A stretch of 64,000 bases of DNA from NCBI GenBank assembly GCA_047030855.1, contig JBKYIJ010000008.1, positions 1,984,001 to 2,048,000 of the forward strand, written 5' to 3'. This DNA comes from QVMM01 sp047030855. Lineage in GTDB: Bacteria > Bacteroidota > Bacteroidia > Bacteroidales > Dysgonomonadaceae. The position numbers and the translations under genes were made by a program. Shown piece after piece: positions 38,161-46,506 of the stretch. The notes beneath the pieces are model-generated. The model was not told the origin of the DNA. It was given only the letters and a program-made list of their open reading frames with translations, and searched no databases. How positions within the stretch are numbered: the stretch's first letter is position 1; every line of letters begins with the position of its first letter.

Positions 38161-38192
38161 TTTGTTGTTTTGGAATAAAAAATATATTTTTG
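38161..38192 (+). promoter_or_regulatory. rplU-rpmA promoter
   Basis: TTTG (38161-38164), 20 bases, then TATTTTTG (38185-38192). The predicted leader of about 75 bases holds short GC-rich inverted segments (AGGCTCGCCT) that could be structured. Confidence 0.65.
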
Positions 38193-38273
38193 CGTCCTGA
38201 TTGCTAATAGGCTAACAAGAAGTCTTGAAGAAAAAGGCTCGCCTCAGGCACATAACACGTAATTTTAAAGAAA

Positions 38274-38585
38274 ATGTACGCAATTGTTGATATTCAAGGA
38301 CAGCAATTTAAAGTAGAAAAAGATCAAAAATTGTTTGTTCACAGAATTGAAGCAGAACAAGGTTCTGAAGTAGAGTTTGAAAAAGTATTGTTAATAGACA
38401 ATAACGGTGCGATTACTGTGGGTGCTCCTGTTATCAGCGGAGCTAAAGTTATTGTAACGGTCGGATCTCAGGTAAAAGGAGACAAAGTGTTGGTTTTCCA
38501 TAAAAAGAGAAGAAAAGGGCACCGTAAACTGAACGGGCATCGCCAACGCTTCACAGAAGTAACTGTTAAAGATATTATTGCTTAA
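38274..38585 (+). CDS. rplU: 50S ribosomal protein L21
   Basis: A 103-residue ribosomal protein that binds 23S rRNA and sits near L20. It starts MYAIVDIQGQQFKVEKDQKL and ends with the basic RNA-binding segment FHKKRRKGHRKLNGHRQRFT. Length is typical. It is followed by rpmA after 23 bases, the usual gene pair. Confidence 0.98.
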   Translation: MYAIVDIQGQQFKVEKDQKLFVHRIEAEQGSEVEFEKVLLIDNNGAITVGAPVISGAKVIVTVGSQVKGDKVLVFHKKRRKGHRKLNGHRQRFTEVTVKDIIA

Positions 38586-38608
38586 TCAAGTAAAAGGAGA
38601 AAAAGAAA

Positions 38609-38872
38609 ATGGCACATAAAAAAGGAGTCGGTAGTTCAAAGAACGGTCGCGAATCGGAAAGCAAACGATTAGGTGTAAAAGCTTTTGGCGGGGAAATTGT
38701 AAAAGCAGGAAATATAATAGTTCGTCAGAGAGGAACAACTCACCATCCCGGAGAAAACGTAGGTATGGGAAAAGATCATACTTTGTTTGCTCTTGTTGAC
38801 GGTACTGTGGTTTTTTGCCGTAAAAGAAACGATAGATCGTATGTTTCGGTACAACCTAAGGCGGAAGCATAA
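38609..38872 (+). CDS. rpmA: 50S ribosomal protein L27
   Basis: An 87-residue protein starting MAHKKGVGSSKNGRES; its N-terminus reaches the peptidyl-transferase centre. The conserved GNIIVRQRGT and GMGKDHTLFALVDG segments are present. There is no cleavable N-terminal extension of the Firmicutes type. A strong terminator follows. Confidence 0.98.
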   Translation: MAHKKGVGSSKNGRESESKRLGVKAFGGEIVKAGNIIVRQRGTTHHPGENVGMGKDHTLFALVDGTVVFCRKRNDRSYVSVQPKAEA

Positions 38873-38891
38873 AGAAAATAAATAGTATTAT

Positions 38892-38927
38892 AAAAAAAGC
38901 TGTCCTTTTTAAAGAACAGCTTTTTTT
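38892..38927 (+). terminator. Terminator of rplU-rpmA
   Basis: AAAAAAAGCTGT pairs with ACAGCTTTTTTT around an inner CTTT/AAAG helix, with a T8 run. It lies 20 bases past rpmA. Confidence 0.88.
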
Positions 38928-38957
38928 TATTTTCTTTAAACATGAGATTGTATAGCT

Positions 38958-38988
38958 TTTGTGAAAAATAAACTTTATACTATCTTTG
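38958..38988 (+). promoter_or_regulatory. Promoter of the pRiA4b-like - miaA - dprA operon
   Basis: TTTG (38958-38961), 19 bases, then TATCTTTG (38981-38988), a full consensus match. The start would be near 38995, about 40 bases before the first ATG. Confidence 0.75.
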
Positions 38989-39033
38989 AGTGACAAAGAT
39001 TATATTTAGAAATTAAAAACTAACGATATAAAA

Positions 39034-39588
39034 ATGATCTTCAGATTCTTGATGCTCTCGGACGAAATAGACGATTTCAGAAGAGAAATACAAATAGACG
39101 CGGATGCCACATTTTTTGATTTGCACAATGCCATAATAAAATCGGTCGGATATAAAGAGGGCGAAATGGCTTCTTTCTTCCTGTGTGACGATGATTGGGA
39201 AAAGGATAAGGAAATAACTTTAGTCGAAATGGACACAAGTCCGGAAGAAGATTCCTATGTCATGGACGGCTGTGTGCTCAATGATTTTCTTGAAGATGAG
39301 AAACAGAAACTGATCTACGTTTTTGACTATCTTACCGAGAGAGCTTTTTTTATAGAATTGGCTGAAATTATTACGGGTAAGTCTCTGAACAAGCCTGTAT
39401 GTTCAGTTTCGGAAGGCGTCCCTCCTGCTCAGTTTGTTGAATTTGAAAATATTGATACTAAAACCGAAACTGTTGATATAGGTGAAAATTTCTACGGAGA
39501 TGAAGGTTTCGATATGGACGAGTTGGACAGTGAAGGATTCGACGGATTGGACAACATCGAATCACTTCCCGACGAAGATTTCAAATGA
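39034..39588 (+). CDS. pRiA4b ORF-3-like protein
   Basis: A 184-residue acidic protein resembling the plasmid pRiA4b ORF-3 family. Family-like features are FRREIQIDADATFFDLHNAI near the N-terminus and SFFLCDDDWEKDKEIT in the middle, where the protein normally folds like ubiquitin or a split beta-grasp. The C-terminus is a long Asp/Glu-rich tail. The function is unknown. Its stop overlaps the miaA start (ATGA), so translation is probably coupled. Confidence 0.78.
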   Translation: MIFRFLMLSDEIDDFRREIQIDADATFFDLHNAIIKSVGYKEGEMASFFLCDDDWEKDKEITLVEMDTSPEEDSYVMDGCVLNDFLEDEKQKLIYVFDYLTERAFFIELAEIITGKSLNKPVCSVSEGVPPAQFVEFENIDTKTETVDIGENFYGDEGFDMDELDSEGFDGLDNIESLPDEDFK

Positions 39589-40487
39589 AAACACTGATTG
39601 TTTTACTTGGTCCTACGGGAGTAGGTAAAACGGATCTTAGCCTTGAACTTGCCAAAGAGTTGAATACTTCCATTATTTCGGCTGATTCGAGGCAACTGTA
39701 TAAAGGGCTAAAAATAGGAACTGCTGCCCCTACGGATAGCCAACTGCGACAAGTAAAACATTACATGATAGGTACTTTGGATGTTGAAGACTATTATAGT
39801 GCCAGTGAATTTGAACAAGACAGCCTTAAACTGATAGATGAAATCCCAGAAGAATATATTTTGATGACGGGCGGTTCGATGATGTATATCGATGCCATTT
39901 GCAAGGGGATTGATGAAATTCCTTCTATTGATGAGCAGCTCCGTAAAGAAGTTTATCAAATATATGAAACGGAAGGGCTTGAATCTGTTCAGGCAAGATT
40001 GAAACTTCTCGATCCTGCATTTTATCGACAGGTTGATCTGAAAAACCATAAAAGGGTTATTCATGCTTTGGAAGTGTGTTTAATGACAGGGAAACCTTAT
40101 TCTTCATTGCGGACAAATACGATTAAGGAACGTCCGTTCATAATTGTTAAAATCGGCTTGATGCGGGACAGAGAGGAGTTATATGGTAGGATAAACCGTC
40201 GTGTTGACAATATGATTGCAGAAGGTCTGATAGATGAAGCGAAACAATTTTATTCCCAAAAACATTTGAACTCCCTTAATACTGTCGGTTATAAAGAAAT
40301 ATTTAAGTATCTGGACGGTGAATGGGCTCTTGACTTTGCAATTGAAAAAATAAAACAAAGCACCCGTATATATTCCCGCAAACAAATGACATGGTTTAAA
40401 AAAGATAAAGACATTCATTGGATTAATTTATCACATGTTTCGAGGGAAAATGCCCTAAAGGAAGTTTTAGAAATTATCAGGAAATGA
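39585..40487 (+). CDS. miaA: tRNA dimethylallyltransferase
   Basis: A 300-residue enzyme that adds a dimethylallyl group to A37 of tRNAs reading UNN codons. The P-loop is GPTGVGKTDLS (residues 9-19), then SADSRQLYKGLKIGTAAP, MTGGSMMYIDA and the C-terminal RIYSRKQMTWFKKD. Length is typical. It overlaps its neighbours on both sides by 4 bases (39585-39588 and 40484-40487). Confidence 0.97.
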   Translation: MKTLIVLLGPTGVGKTDLSLELAKELNTSIISADSRQLYKGLKIGTAAPTDSQLRQVKHYMIGTLDVEDYYSASEFEQDSLKLIDEIPEEYILMTGGSMMYIDAICKGIDEIPSIDEQLRKEVYQIYETEGLESVQARLKLLDPAFYRQVDLKNHKRVIHALEVCLMTGKPYSSLRTNTIKERPFIIVKIGLMRDREELYGRINRRVDNMIAEGLIDEAKQFYSQKHLNSLNTVGYKEIFKYLDGEWALDFAIEKIKQSTRIYSRKQMTWFKKDKDIHWINLSHVSRENALKEVLEIIRK

Positions 40488-41595
40488 CAGACGACGGTAA
40501 ATTGCTTTACAGGATAGCCCTGACTCAAATAAAAGGTGTCGGAGATATTATTGCACGTAATTTATTGAATGTAGTCGGAGATGAAGAAGGAATTTTCAGG
40601 TCGTCCCGCAAATCGTTACTTTCTGTAAAAGGAATCTCTCCCAGAATAGTAGATGCAATACTTGATAAACAGGTATTACAAAAAGCGGAAAAAGAACTTG
40701 CGTTTATCAGTAAAAATAAAATAAAAACCTATTTTATCACGGATGACGGTTATCCGTATCGCCTCAAGGAATGCATTGATGCTCCCGTATTATTATACTT
40801 TAAAGGCAATGCTGACATTAACAGTAAAAGAGTAATAAGCATTGTAGGGACGCGTAAGTCGACAGATTACGGAAACGGTTTTTGTGAACATTTTCTGGAG
40901 GAGATTTCACAGTATTATACGGATGCTTTAATAGTTAGCGGTTTAGCATACGGAATTGATATTAAAGCACACAGATCGGCATTAAAAAACAACCTTCCGA
41001 CAATCGGAATATTAGCCCACGGACTCGATCGGATTTATCCGGGTACGCATCGAAAAACTGCCGTTGAAATGCTGGAGAATGGAGGTTTGCTCACAGAATT
41101 TCCAAGCGGTACGGAGCCTGACAAATTTAATTTTGTAAGGAGAAACAGAATTGTTGCAGGCTTGGCAGACGCTGTAATCGTTGTCGAATCCGATGTAAAA
41201 GGCGGATCGCTGATAACGGCGGAAATTGCCAATTCTTATGACAGAGAGGTTTTTGCCTTGCCCGGGAAAATAACGGATAATAATTCCCGTGGGTGTAATA
41301 GACTTATCTCAAATAATAAAGCTGTTTTGTTTGACTCTGTAGATGCTTTTCTTCAGCAGATGAATTGGGTTAACTCCAATCAGAACAAAAAGATTGAAAA
41401 ACAATTGTTTGTTGATTTAACAGATAGTCAACGGCTCATTTATGATATTCTGTTTTCAGCAGAGTCCATGCATGTAAACAATATTTCGGTAGAAACAGGG
41501 ATAAACATTTCTCAACTGTTTTCGACTTGTTGGAAATGGAAATCAGAGGAATAGTCAGGTCATTGCCGGGAGGAGTTTATAAGCTTATAAAATAA
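40484..41595 (+). CDS. dprA: DNA-processing protein DprA, frameshifted near the 3' end
   Basis: A Rossmann-like protein that loads RecA onto incoming single-stranded DNA. An N-terminal helix-hairpin-helix-like region is followed by SIVGTRKSTDYG, VSGLAYGIDIKAHRSAL, ILAHGLDRIYPGTHR and GLLTEFPSGTEPDKFNF. As written the frame ends at 41554 with an unnatural tail. Adding one base (or removing two) at the T4 run 41519-41522 continues as DLLEMEIRGIVRSLPGGVYK to a stop at 41595, the normal DprA winged-helix ending (about 370 residues). Confidence 0.88.
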
Positions 41596-41627
41596 AAGAA
41601 GCCTGATCATATGATCAGGCTTCTTTT
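41594..41627. terminator. Perfect 34-base palindromic terminator between dprA and fabD
   Basis: Arms AAAAGAAGCCTGATCAT and ATGATCAGGCTTCTTTT are exact complements with no spacer. It has an A-run on one side and a T-run on the other, so it serves both convergent genes. It overlaps the repaired dprA stop by 2 bases and lies 3 bases from the fabD stop. Confidence 0.9.
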
Positions 41628-41629
41628 AT

Positions 41630-42511
41630 TTATTGTTTGCCGCCTGTGGCAACATCTTTGTTGATTTTCTTTATGAGTCCTTGCAGCACATTTCCGGGAC
41701 CCAACTCTATAAACTCGGTGGCTCCGTCGGCTATCATATGCTCTACCGATTGCGTCCATTTTACAGGTGCAGTAAGCTGATCTATTAAGTTCTTTTTGAT
41801 AATAGCAGGATCGGTTTCGCCTATTGTTGAAACATTCTGATATACCGGGCAAATTGGTGTTTTTATGTTGGTTTCGTTAATCGCTTTCGCAAGCTCTTCT
41901 TTCGCAGGCTCCATTAATGGTGAGTGGAAAGCTCCTCCGACTTTCAGTTTAAGTGCTCGTTTTGCTCCGTCGGCTAACAATCTTTCACAAGCTTTATCAA
42001 TGGCTTTTTCGCTTCCGGATATAACAATTTGTCCCGGGCAGTTGTAATTTGCAGGAACAACCACACCTTCCTCTACTGAAGCACAAATTTCCTCTACTTT
42101 TCCATCTGGTAGTCCCAATACGGCAGCCATAGTAGAAGGATTCATTTCACAAGCTTTCTGCATAGCCAATGCGCGTTTGTAGACAAGCATAAGCCCATCT
42201 TCAAAATCGAGAGCTTTGGCTGCTACCAGTGCTGAAAATTCACCCAAAGAATGTCCTGCAGTCATATGCGGATTGAATTCGTGTCCCATTGATTTAGCAA
42301 GAATAACCGAATGTAAGAATATGGCTGGCTGCGTAACCTTTGTCTGGCGAAGGTCTTCGTCTGTTCCTGAGAACATCAGGTCGGTGATACGAAATCCGAG
42401 AATTTCATTTGCCTTTTCAAACATTTCTTTGGCAACAGACGATGAATCATACAGGTCTTTGCCCATTCCAACAAATTGGGCTCCCTGTCCGGGAAATACA
42501 AATGCTTTCAT
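41630..42511 (-). CDS. fabD: Malonyl-CoA:ACP transacylase
   Basis: A 293-residue enzyme that loads malonyl groups onto acyl-carrier protein for fatty-acid synthesis. FPGQGAQFVGMGKDL is at the N-terminus, the nucleophile Ser88 is in GHSLGEFSAL, and the catalytic His is in GGAFHSPLM. Length is normal. No other fab gene is nearby. Confidence 0.97.
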   Translation of the reverse strand: MKAFVFPGQGAQFVGMGKDLYDSSSVAKEMFEKANEILGFRITDLMFSGTDEDLRQTKVTQPAIFLHSVILAKSMGHEFNPHMTAGHSLGEFSALVAAKALDFEDGLMLVYKRALAMQKACEMNPSTMAAVLGLPDGKVEEICASVEEGVVVPANYNCPGQIVISGSEKAIDKACERLLADGAKRALKLKVGGAFHSPLMEPAKEELAKAINETNIKTPICPVYQNVSTIGETDPAIIKKNLIDQLTAPVKWTQSVEHMIADGATEFIELGPGNVLQGLIKKINKDVATGGKQ

Positions 42512-42513
42512 AT

Positions 42514-43854
42514 TTAAATTGATTGTTTATTGATTTTGTTAATTATTGGTTTTATTATTAACGATATACCCAAACCGATTATTATAAATCCATATAACAA
42601 GAATGGAATATACCAAACGACATAATTTAAAAATGGATGTGTGGCAGCATGTTCCTTAAATATAAGAAACCAAGATAAAGGAGCAAGGACTGAAAATAGA
42701 GTTGCCGCTAACAAGGCGATAATTTTATGCCTGTCTTTACTTAAATACAGAATAAGCATGCTGAATATTAATATCACTGTAAGTAACGTGGCAAAAGATA
42801 GCTTTATTCCAATTAGCGTATGCAAAGGAAAAGGATATCCTTCGAAGATGTATTGTTTTAATATTTCCCCTGTACTCATTGGAATTTCTTTTGCAGGATC
42901 TAAGGTTGTTCTTATTAAGTAAGAGTTTATTATATGGTTTATTCCATTCATGAAAAAACCTTCTTTAACCTTAATTTGGAGTATTAATATAACCATAGCC
43001 GTAATAACACCCATAAGGGCTGCTATGGAGTTTTTTACAAATGTTATAACTGTTTTTTTGAATGTTTCTTTTTCTAATATTAAATAATATACTATTGGAG
43101 AGAATGCAGCCATTAATGTTGCTGATATAAATTCAAATCCTGTGAAAAAACATTTTAAAAAGACAGCAAAATACATGAACAGGAATATTTTTGCAGGAGA
43201 AAATTTCTTTGTATTGGGGTAGTTTTTCTCATAAACCAATAACATGGTGAGAAAAGGTATATAAAAACTCCAGAAAGCCCACCACAAATTATGCCCGAAT
43301 TTAATTATCCAAGGAGATAGGAAAATGAGCCCGAAAGTGATTATACTTGTTAGAAAGCCATAGTTTCTGAAAACCCATTTTAAGAATAATAAAAAACACA
43401 AAGCCAATAATACCGCATTAATTACCCTGAATATTTTCAAATTAATACCGTTATTAAACGGTAATATTTTCTGAATGAGTGAATACATCATTACTTGTCC
43501 GGCCGATTGGCTTTTGTAAGTAAAAGAATATTCACCCGATATGGGTTCGTTATTAATATAACTATTATATCGCTTATTTAATAGAGCCAAGTACGAGGAA
43601 GTCTCCAGTGAATCCTTCTTTTCGGTATAAAGTTGTGTATGTCCGGCTAATGCTCCATCCGAGAAGAATCCTTCCCGCGCCGATTTATCAAGTCGTGTAA
43701 TGACATACAATTCTCCCGGTCTGTCGAAATAAGCAAATTCGTATGGATCACATATTTTGAAGGGGTTAGCCGTAAAATTTAGGAGGAATAGAATAAAGAC
43801 TACACCCCAATAAGCGGATATTAAATATTTTTTTTTCTTATTGGGCATTCTCAA
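42514..43854 (-). CDS. Multi-pass membrane protein of unknown function
   Basis: A 446-residue protein with one hydrophobic segment near residues 10-28, an external loop of about 110 residues (DPYEFAYFDRPGELYVITRL and on) and then about nine further membrane segments from near residue 130 to the end. The general plan resembles polyprenol-linked glycosyltransferases or YfhO-like proteins, but I see no diagnostic motif apart from acidic residues in the first loop. It overlaps the pheS 3' end by 17 bases and ends 2 bases before the fabD start. Confidence 0.65.
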   Translation of the reverse strand: MRMPNKKKKYLISAYWGVVFILFLLNFTANPFKICDPYEFAYFDRPGELYVITRLDKSAREGFFSDGALAGHTQLYTEKKDSLETSSYLALLNKRYNSYINNEPISGEYSFTYKSQSAGQVMMYSLIQKILPFNNGINLKIFRVINAVLLALCFLLFLKWVFRNYGFLTSIITFGLIFLSPWIIKFGHNLWWAFWSFYIPFLTMLLVYEKNYPNTKKFSPAKIFLFMYFAVFLKCFFTGFEFISATLMAAFSPIVYYLILEKETFKKTVITFVKNSIAALMGVITAMVILILQIKVKEGFFMNGINHIINSYLIRTTLDPAKEIPMSTGEILKQYIFEGYPFPLHTLIGIKLSFATLLTVILIFSMLILYLSKDRHKIIALLAATLFSVLAPLSWFLIFKEHAATHPFLNYVVWYIPFLLYGFIIIGLGISLIIKPIINKINKQSI

Positions 43855-44857
43855 ATTGTTTCAAGAAATTAACGTCATTTTCCGAAAACATTCTGAGGTC
43901 TTTAACTCTGTATTTCAAGTTTGTAATTCGTTCTATCCCCATGCCTAAAGCATAGCCCGAATATATTTTACTGTCTATTCCGCAATTTTCAAGTACATTC
44001 GGGTCTACCATGCCACATCCTAAAATTTCTACCCAACCTGTATATTTACAGAACGGACAACCTTTTCCGCCACAGATGTTGCACGAAATATCCATTTCGG
44101 CGCTTGGCTCGGTAAAAGGAAAATAAGAAGGACGAAGCCTGATCTTCGTATCTGTTCCGAACATTTCTTTGGCAAAAAACAAAAGAGCCTGTTTCAAGTC
44201 GGCAAAAGATACGTTTTTGTCTATATAGAGGGCTTCTACCTGATGGAAAAAACAATGTGCCCTGTAAGAAATAGCTTCGTTACGGTAAACACGCCCCGGA
44301 CAGATAATTCTGATCGGAGGCTGTTGTTTTTCCATTACTCTCGTCTGTACGGAGGATGTGTGTGTGCGTAGGACTACTTCAGGACTTCGTGCAATAAAGA
44401 ATGTGTCCTGCATATCACGAGCCGGATGATCTTCCGCAAAATTTAGTGCAGAAAACACATGCCAGTCGTCTTCGATCTCAGGCCCTTCGGCAATGGAAAA
44501 TCCCAGACGTTTAAATATATCGCAAATCTCTTTTTTCACTAATGATAACGGATGACGTGTTCCCAATGGAGTGGGGTAGGCTGTACGGGTCAGATCTATG
44601 GTGTCATCTAAGGTTGTATTGCTGTCGAAAGATTCCTTCAATGAATTGATCCGTTCCTGAGCTTTTTCTTTCAACTGATTGAGTTTCATCCCGATTTCAC
44701 GCTTTTCTTCGGAAGCTACGTTTCGGAAGTCATTCATCAGCAGGGAAATTTCTCCTTTTTTACTCAGATATTTTATGCGTAAAGCCTCTATTTCTTCCTG
44801 ATTGTTTGCTTTAAGTGTTTCAATTTCAGCAAGTAATTTATTTATTTTATCTGTCAT
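43838..44857 (-). CDS. pheS: Phenylalanyl-tRNA synthetase alpha subunit
   Basis: A 339-residue class II synthetase subunit that charges tRNA-Phe as part of an alpha2-beta2 enzyme. It has an N-terminal coiled coil (about residues 1-85), motif 2-like VLRTHTSSVQTRVM, and the motif 3-like GYALGMGIERITNLKY. An insert CNICGGKGCPFCKYTG holds a four-Cys cluster. pheT is not in the window. A CAAAAATA (TATTTTTG) -7 element lies at 44893-44900. Confidence 0.97.
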   Translation of the reverse strand: MTDKINKLLAEIETLKANNQEEIEALRIKYLSKKGEISLLMNDFRNVASEEKREIGMKLNQLKEKAQERINSLKESFDSNTTLDDTIDLTRTAYPTPLGTRHPLSLVKKEICDIFKRLGFSIAEGPEIEDDWHVFSALNFAEDHPARDMQDTFFIARSPEVVLRTHTSSVQTRVMEKQQPPIRIICPGRVYRNEAISYRAHCFFHQVEALYIDKNVSFADLKQALLFFAKEMFGTDTKIRLRPSYFPFTEPSAEMDISCNICGGKGCPFCKYTGWVEILGCGMVDPNVLENCGIDSKIYSGYALGMGIERITNLKYRVKDLRMFSENDVNFLKQFENAQ

Positions 44858-44892
44858 AACACCACGTATTAACTGTTTCCGATTATCGACTG

Positions 44893-44900
44893 CAAAAATA
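44893..44900 (-). promoter_or_regulatory. -7 promoter element of pheS
   Basis: TATTTTTG on the minus strand, about 36 bases upstream of the ATG. No -33 box is clear. Confidence 0.45.
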
Positions 44901-44996
44901 CACTATTCTTTTTTAAATAAAGAATTGATCGAGAGAAACAATAAACAAGAAAGAGTAGCTTATTATATTTTAATGTTTGACAGAAATATAAACAGT

Positions 44997-46439
44997 TTAC
45001 AAACCTTTGATGAAACTCTGCCAGTGTTCTTTTTCGACCTCTTTTTTCATCACTTTTTCGAAATCGCTGAAAAAATATCTTTGCTTTGCTTGTGCAACAG
45101 TATAATACTCTGATAGTAAGGATATAAATTTTTCTTGTCCTATTTTTTGTGCGAAAAGATAAATAATATAGGGTGTTTTTTGATATATGATAAAATTAGT
45201 TCCAGAACCACTTCGATTTGCAACATTCGAATCAATATTGAATATTGAGCGTTCTGCATTGGTGTTTAAATCGTTGAATAATTTTATATTTTGATTGAAT
45301 ATAGAATCAATCTTTTCATCATTTTCATAATAGAAACAAATAGCCATATATTCGATTAAACTTTCTTTAAAAAAATATTTCGCGGAATCTGTCTCGTAAT
45401 TTTCATCCTGACTGAAAACATGGAGTATTTCGTGGGTTATTCCCTGACCGTTCCACAATGAAGTGTCAGCTAAAATAAAATATGAATTAGGGGAGCATTT
45501 TGTTGTATTACCCCAAACCAGTTTTTTATTGTCCTCGGCTGTATATTCTAACCATGCGTCCGCTATGTCTATTGTTTTAAATTTATTATTATTAAAAACA
45601 TGTTCAGCGTTTATTAAACTATTTCTAATTTTAGAAACATCTATATTTATGGTAGTATTAGCAGGCGATAATTTTATTTGTTGCAGGTTGCTGGCATCTG
45701 AATATAACGAATCTATTAAAAGACCTTTAGATAAATGTAAACAAAGTTGTGTACTGTCTTGTATTATATTTGCAGTTTTATAATAATCGTTATTCAGGAG
45801 GTAGAAGGAAATATTATTGTTTTTTAGTTCTTCCGTTTTAATAATATAATTACCATTCTTCTTTTCGAAATTGTTTGCGAAAAATAATGTGTTTTTATCA
45901 TTGCATATAAATTTTACTTCTCCCAGTTTCATAGTTGGATATGTGAAAAACCAAGAATGCCAGTCGTATATTTGAGGTTGAAAAAACACAAACAACTGTT
46001 CACTATCCATTTTCATAAAATAGTCAGACTGGAATTGGTAACAGATTATTATTTCTTTAGTATGGTCCGATGTATTTATTTTTAAGCACTCTCCATCAAA
46101 ACTAAAATCTAATGGATATTGCCCTGCTTCTGTAACCTCATTTACTGTCATGTTATGAAAAAATAGCTGCCATAGAATTGAATTAAAAGGAGATGGATAT
46201 TCTAACTTCAACACAAGAGAATCAATCTTGGTATCTAACAAATGGACTTTTTGTTCTATGTTAATGGTGTAGGGATAAAACTGAATATAAGCAGATTTTG
46301 TTTCTTCATCCTCTACATTTATTGTATCCATTACATGCTTGTTGATAATGATCTGTAAATCAGATACTATCTGACCTTGTGGAAAAGAGAAAGATGCTAT
46401 AAAAAAGAGAATGCTAATTAATGAAAATATTTTATTCAT
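44997..46439 (-). CDS. Secreted M1-like metallopeptidase-fold protein
   Basis: A 480-residue protein with a signal peptide (about residues 1-21, ending SFPQG) and a long beta-rich N-terminal region. HEILH (residues 336-340) is followed exactly 18 residues later by Glu359 in FFKESLIEY. This is the HExxH-x18-E zinc site of gluzincins such as M1 aminopeptidases. No GAMEN-like substrate motif is visible, so it may not be an aminopeptidase. The ATG at 46439 was chosen because it begins the signal peptide; 17 earlier codons are not signal-like. Confidence 0.72.
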   Translation of the reverse strand: MNKIFSLISILFFIASFSFPQGQIVSDLQIIINKHVMDTINVEDEETKSAYIQFYPYTINIEQKVHLLDTKIDSLVLKLEYPSPFNSILWQLFFHNMTVNEVTEAGQYPLDFSFDGECLKINTSDHTKEIIICYQFQSDYFMKMDSEQLFVFFQPQIYDWHSWFFTYPTMKLGEVKFICNDKNTLFFANNFEKKNGNYIIKTEELKNNNISFYLLNNDYYKTANIIQDSTQLCLHLSKGLLIDSLYSDASNLQQIKLSPANTTINIDVSKIRNSLINAEHVFNNNKFKTIDIADAWLEYTAEDNKKLVWGNTTKCSPNSYFILADTSLWNGQGITHEILHVFSQDENYETDSAKYFFKESLIEYMAICFYYENDEKIDSIFNQNIKLFNDLNTNAERSIFNIDSNVANRSGSGTNFIIYQKTPYIIYLFAQKIGQEKFISLLSEYYTVAQAKQRYFFSDFEKVMKKEVEKEHWQSFIKGL

Positions 46440-46506
46440 AATTAAACAATTTTGAATTTTAATCAAAACTCTTGTTCTTGATCGGTACAAACATTGAAAT
46501 TATTGC

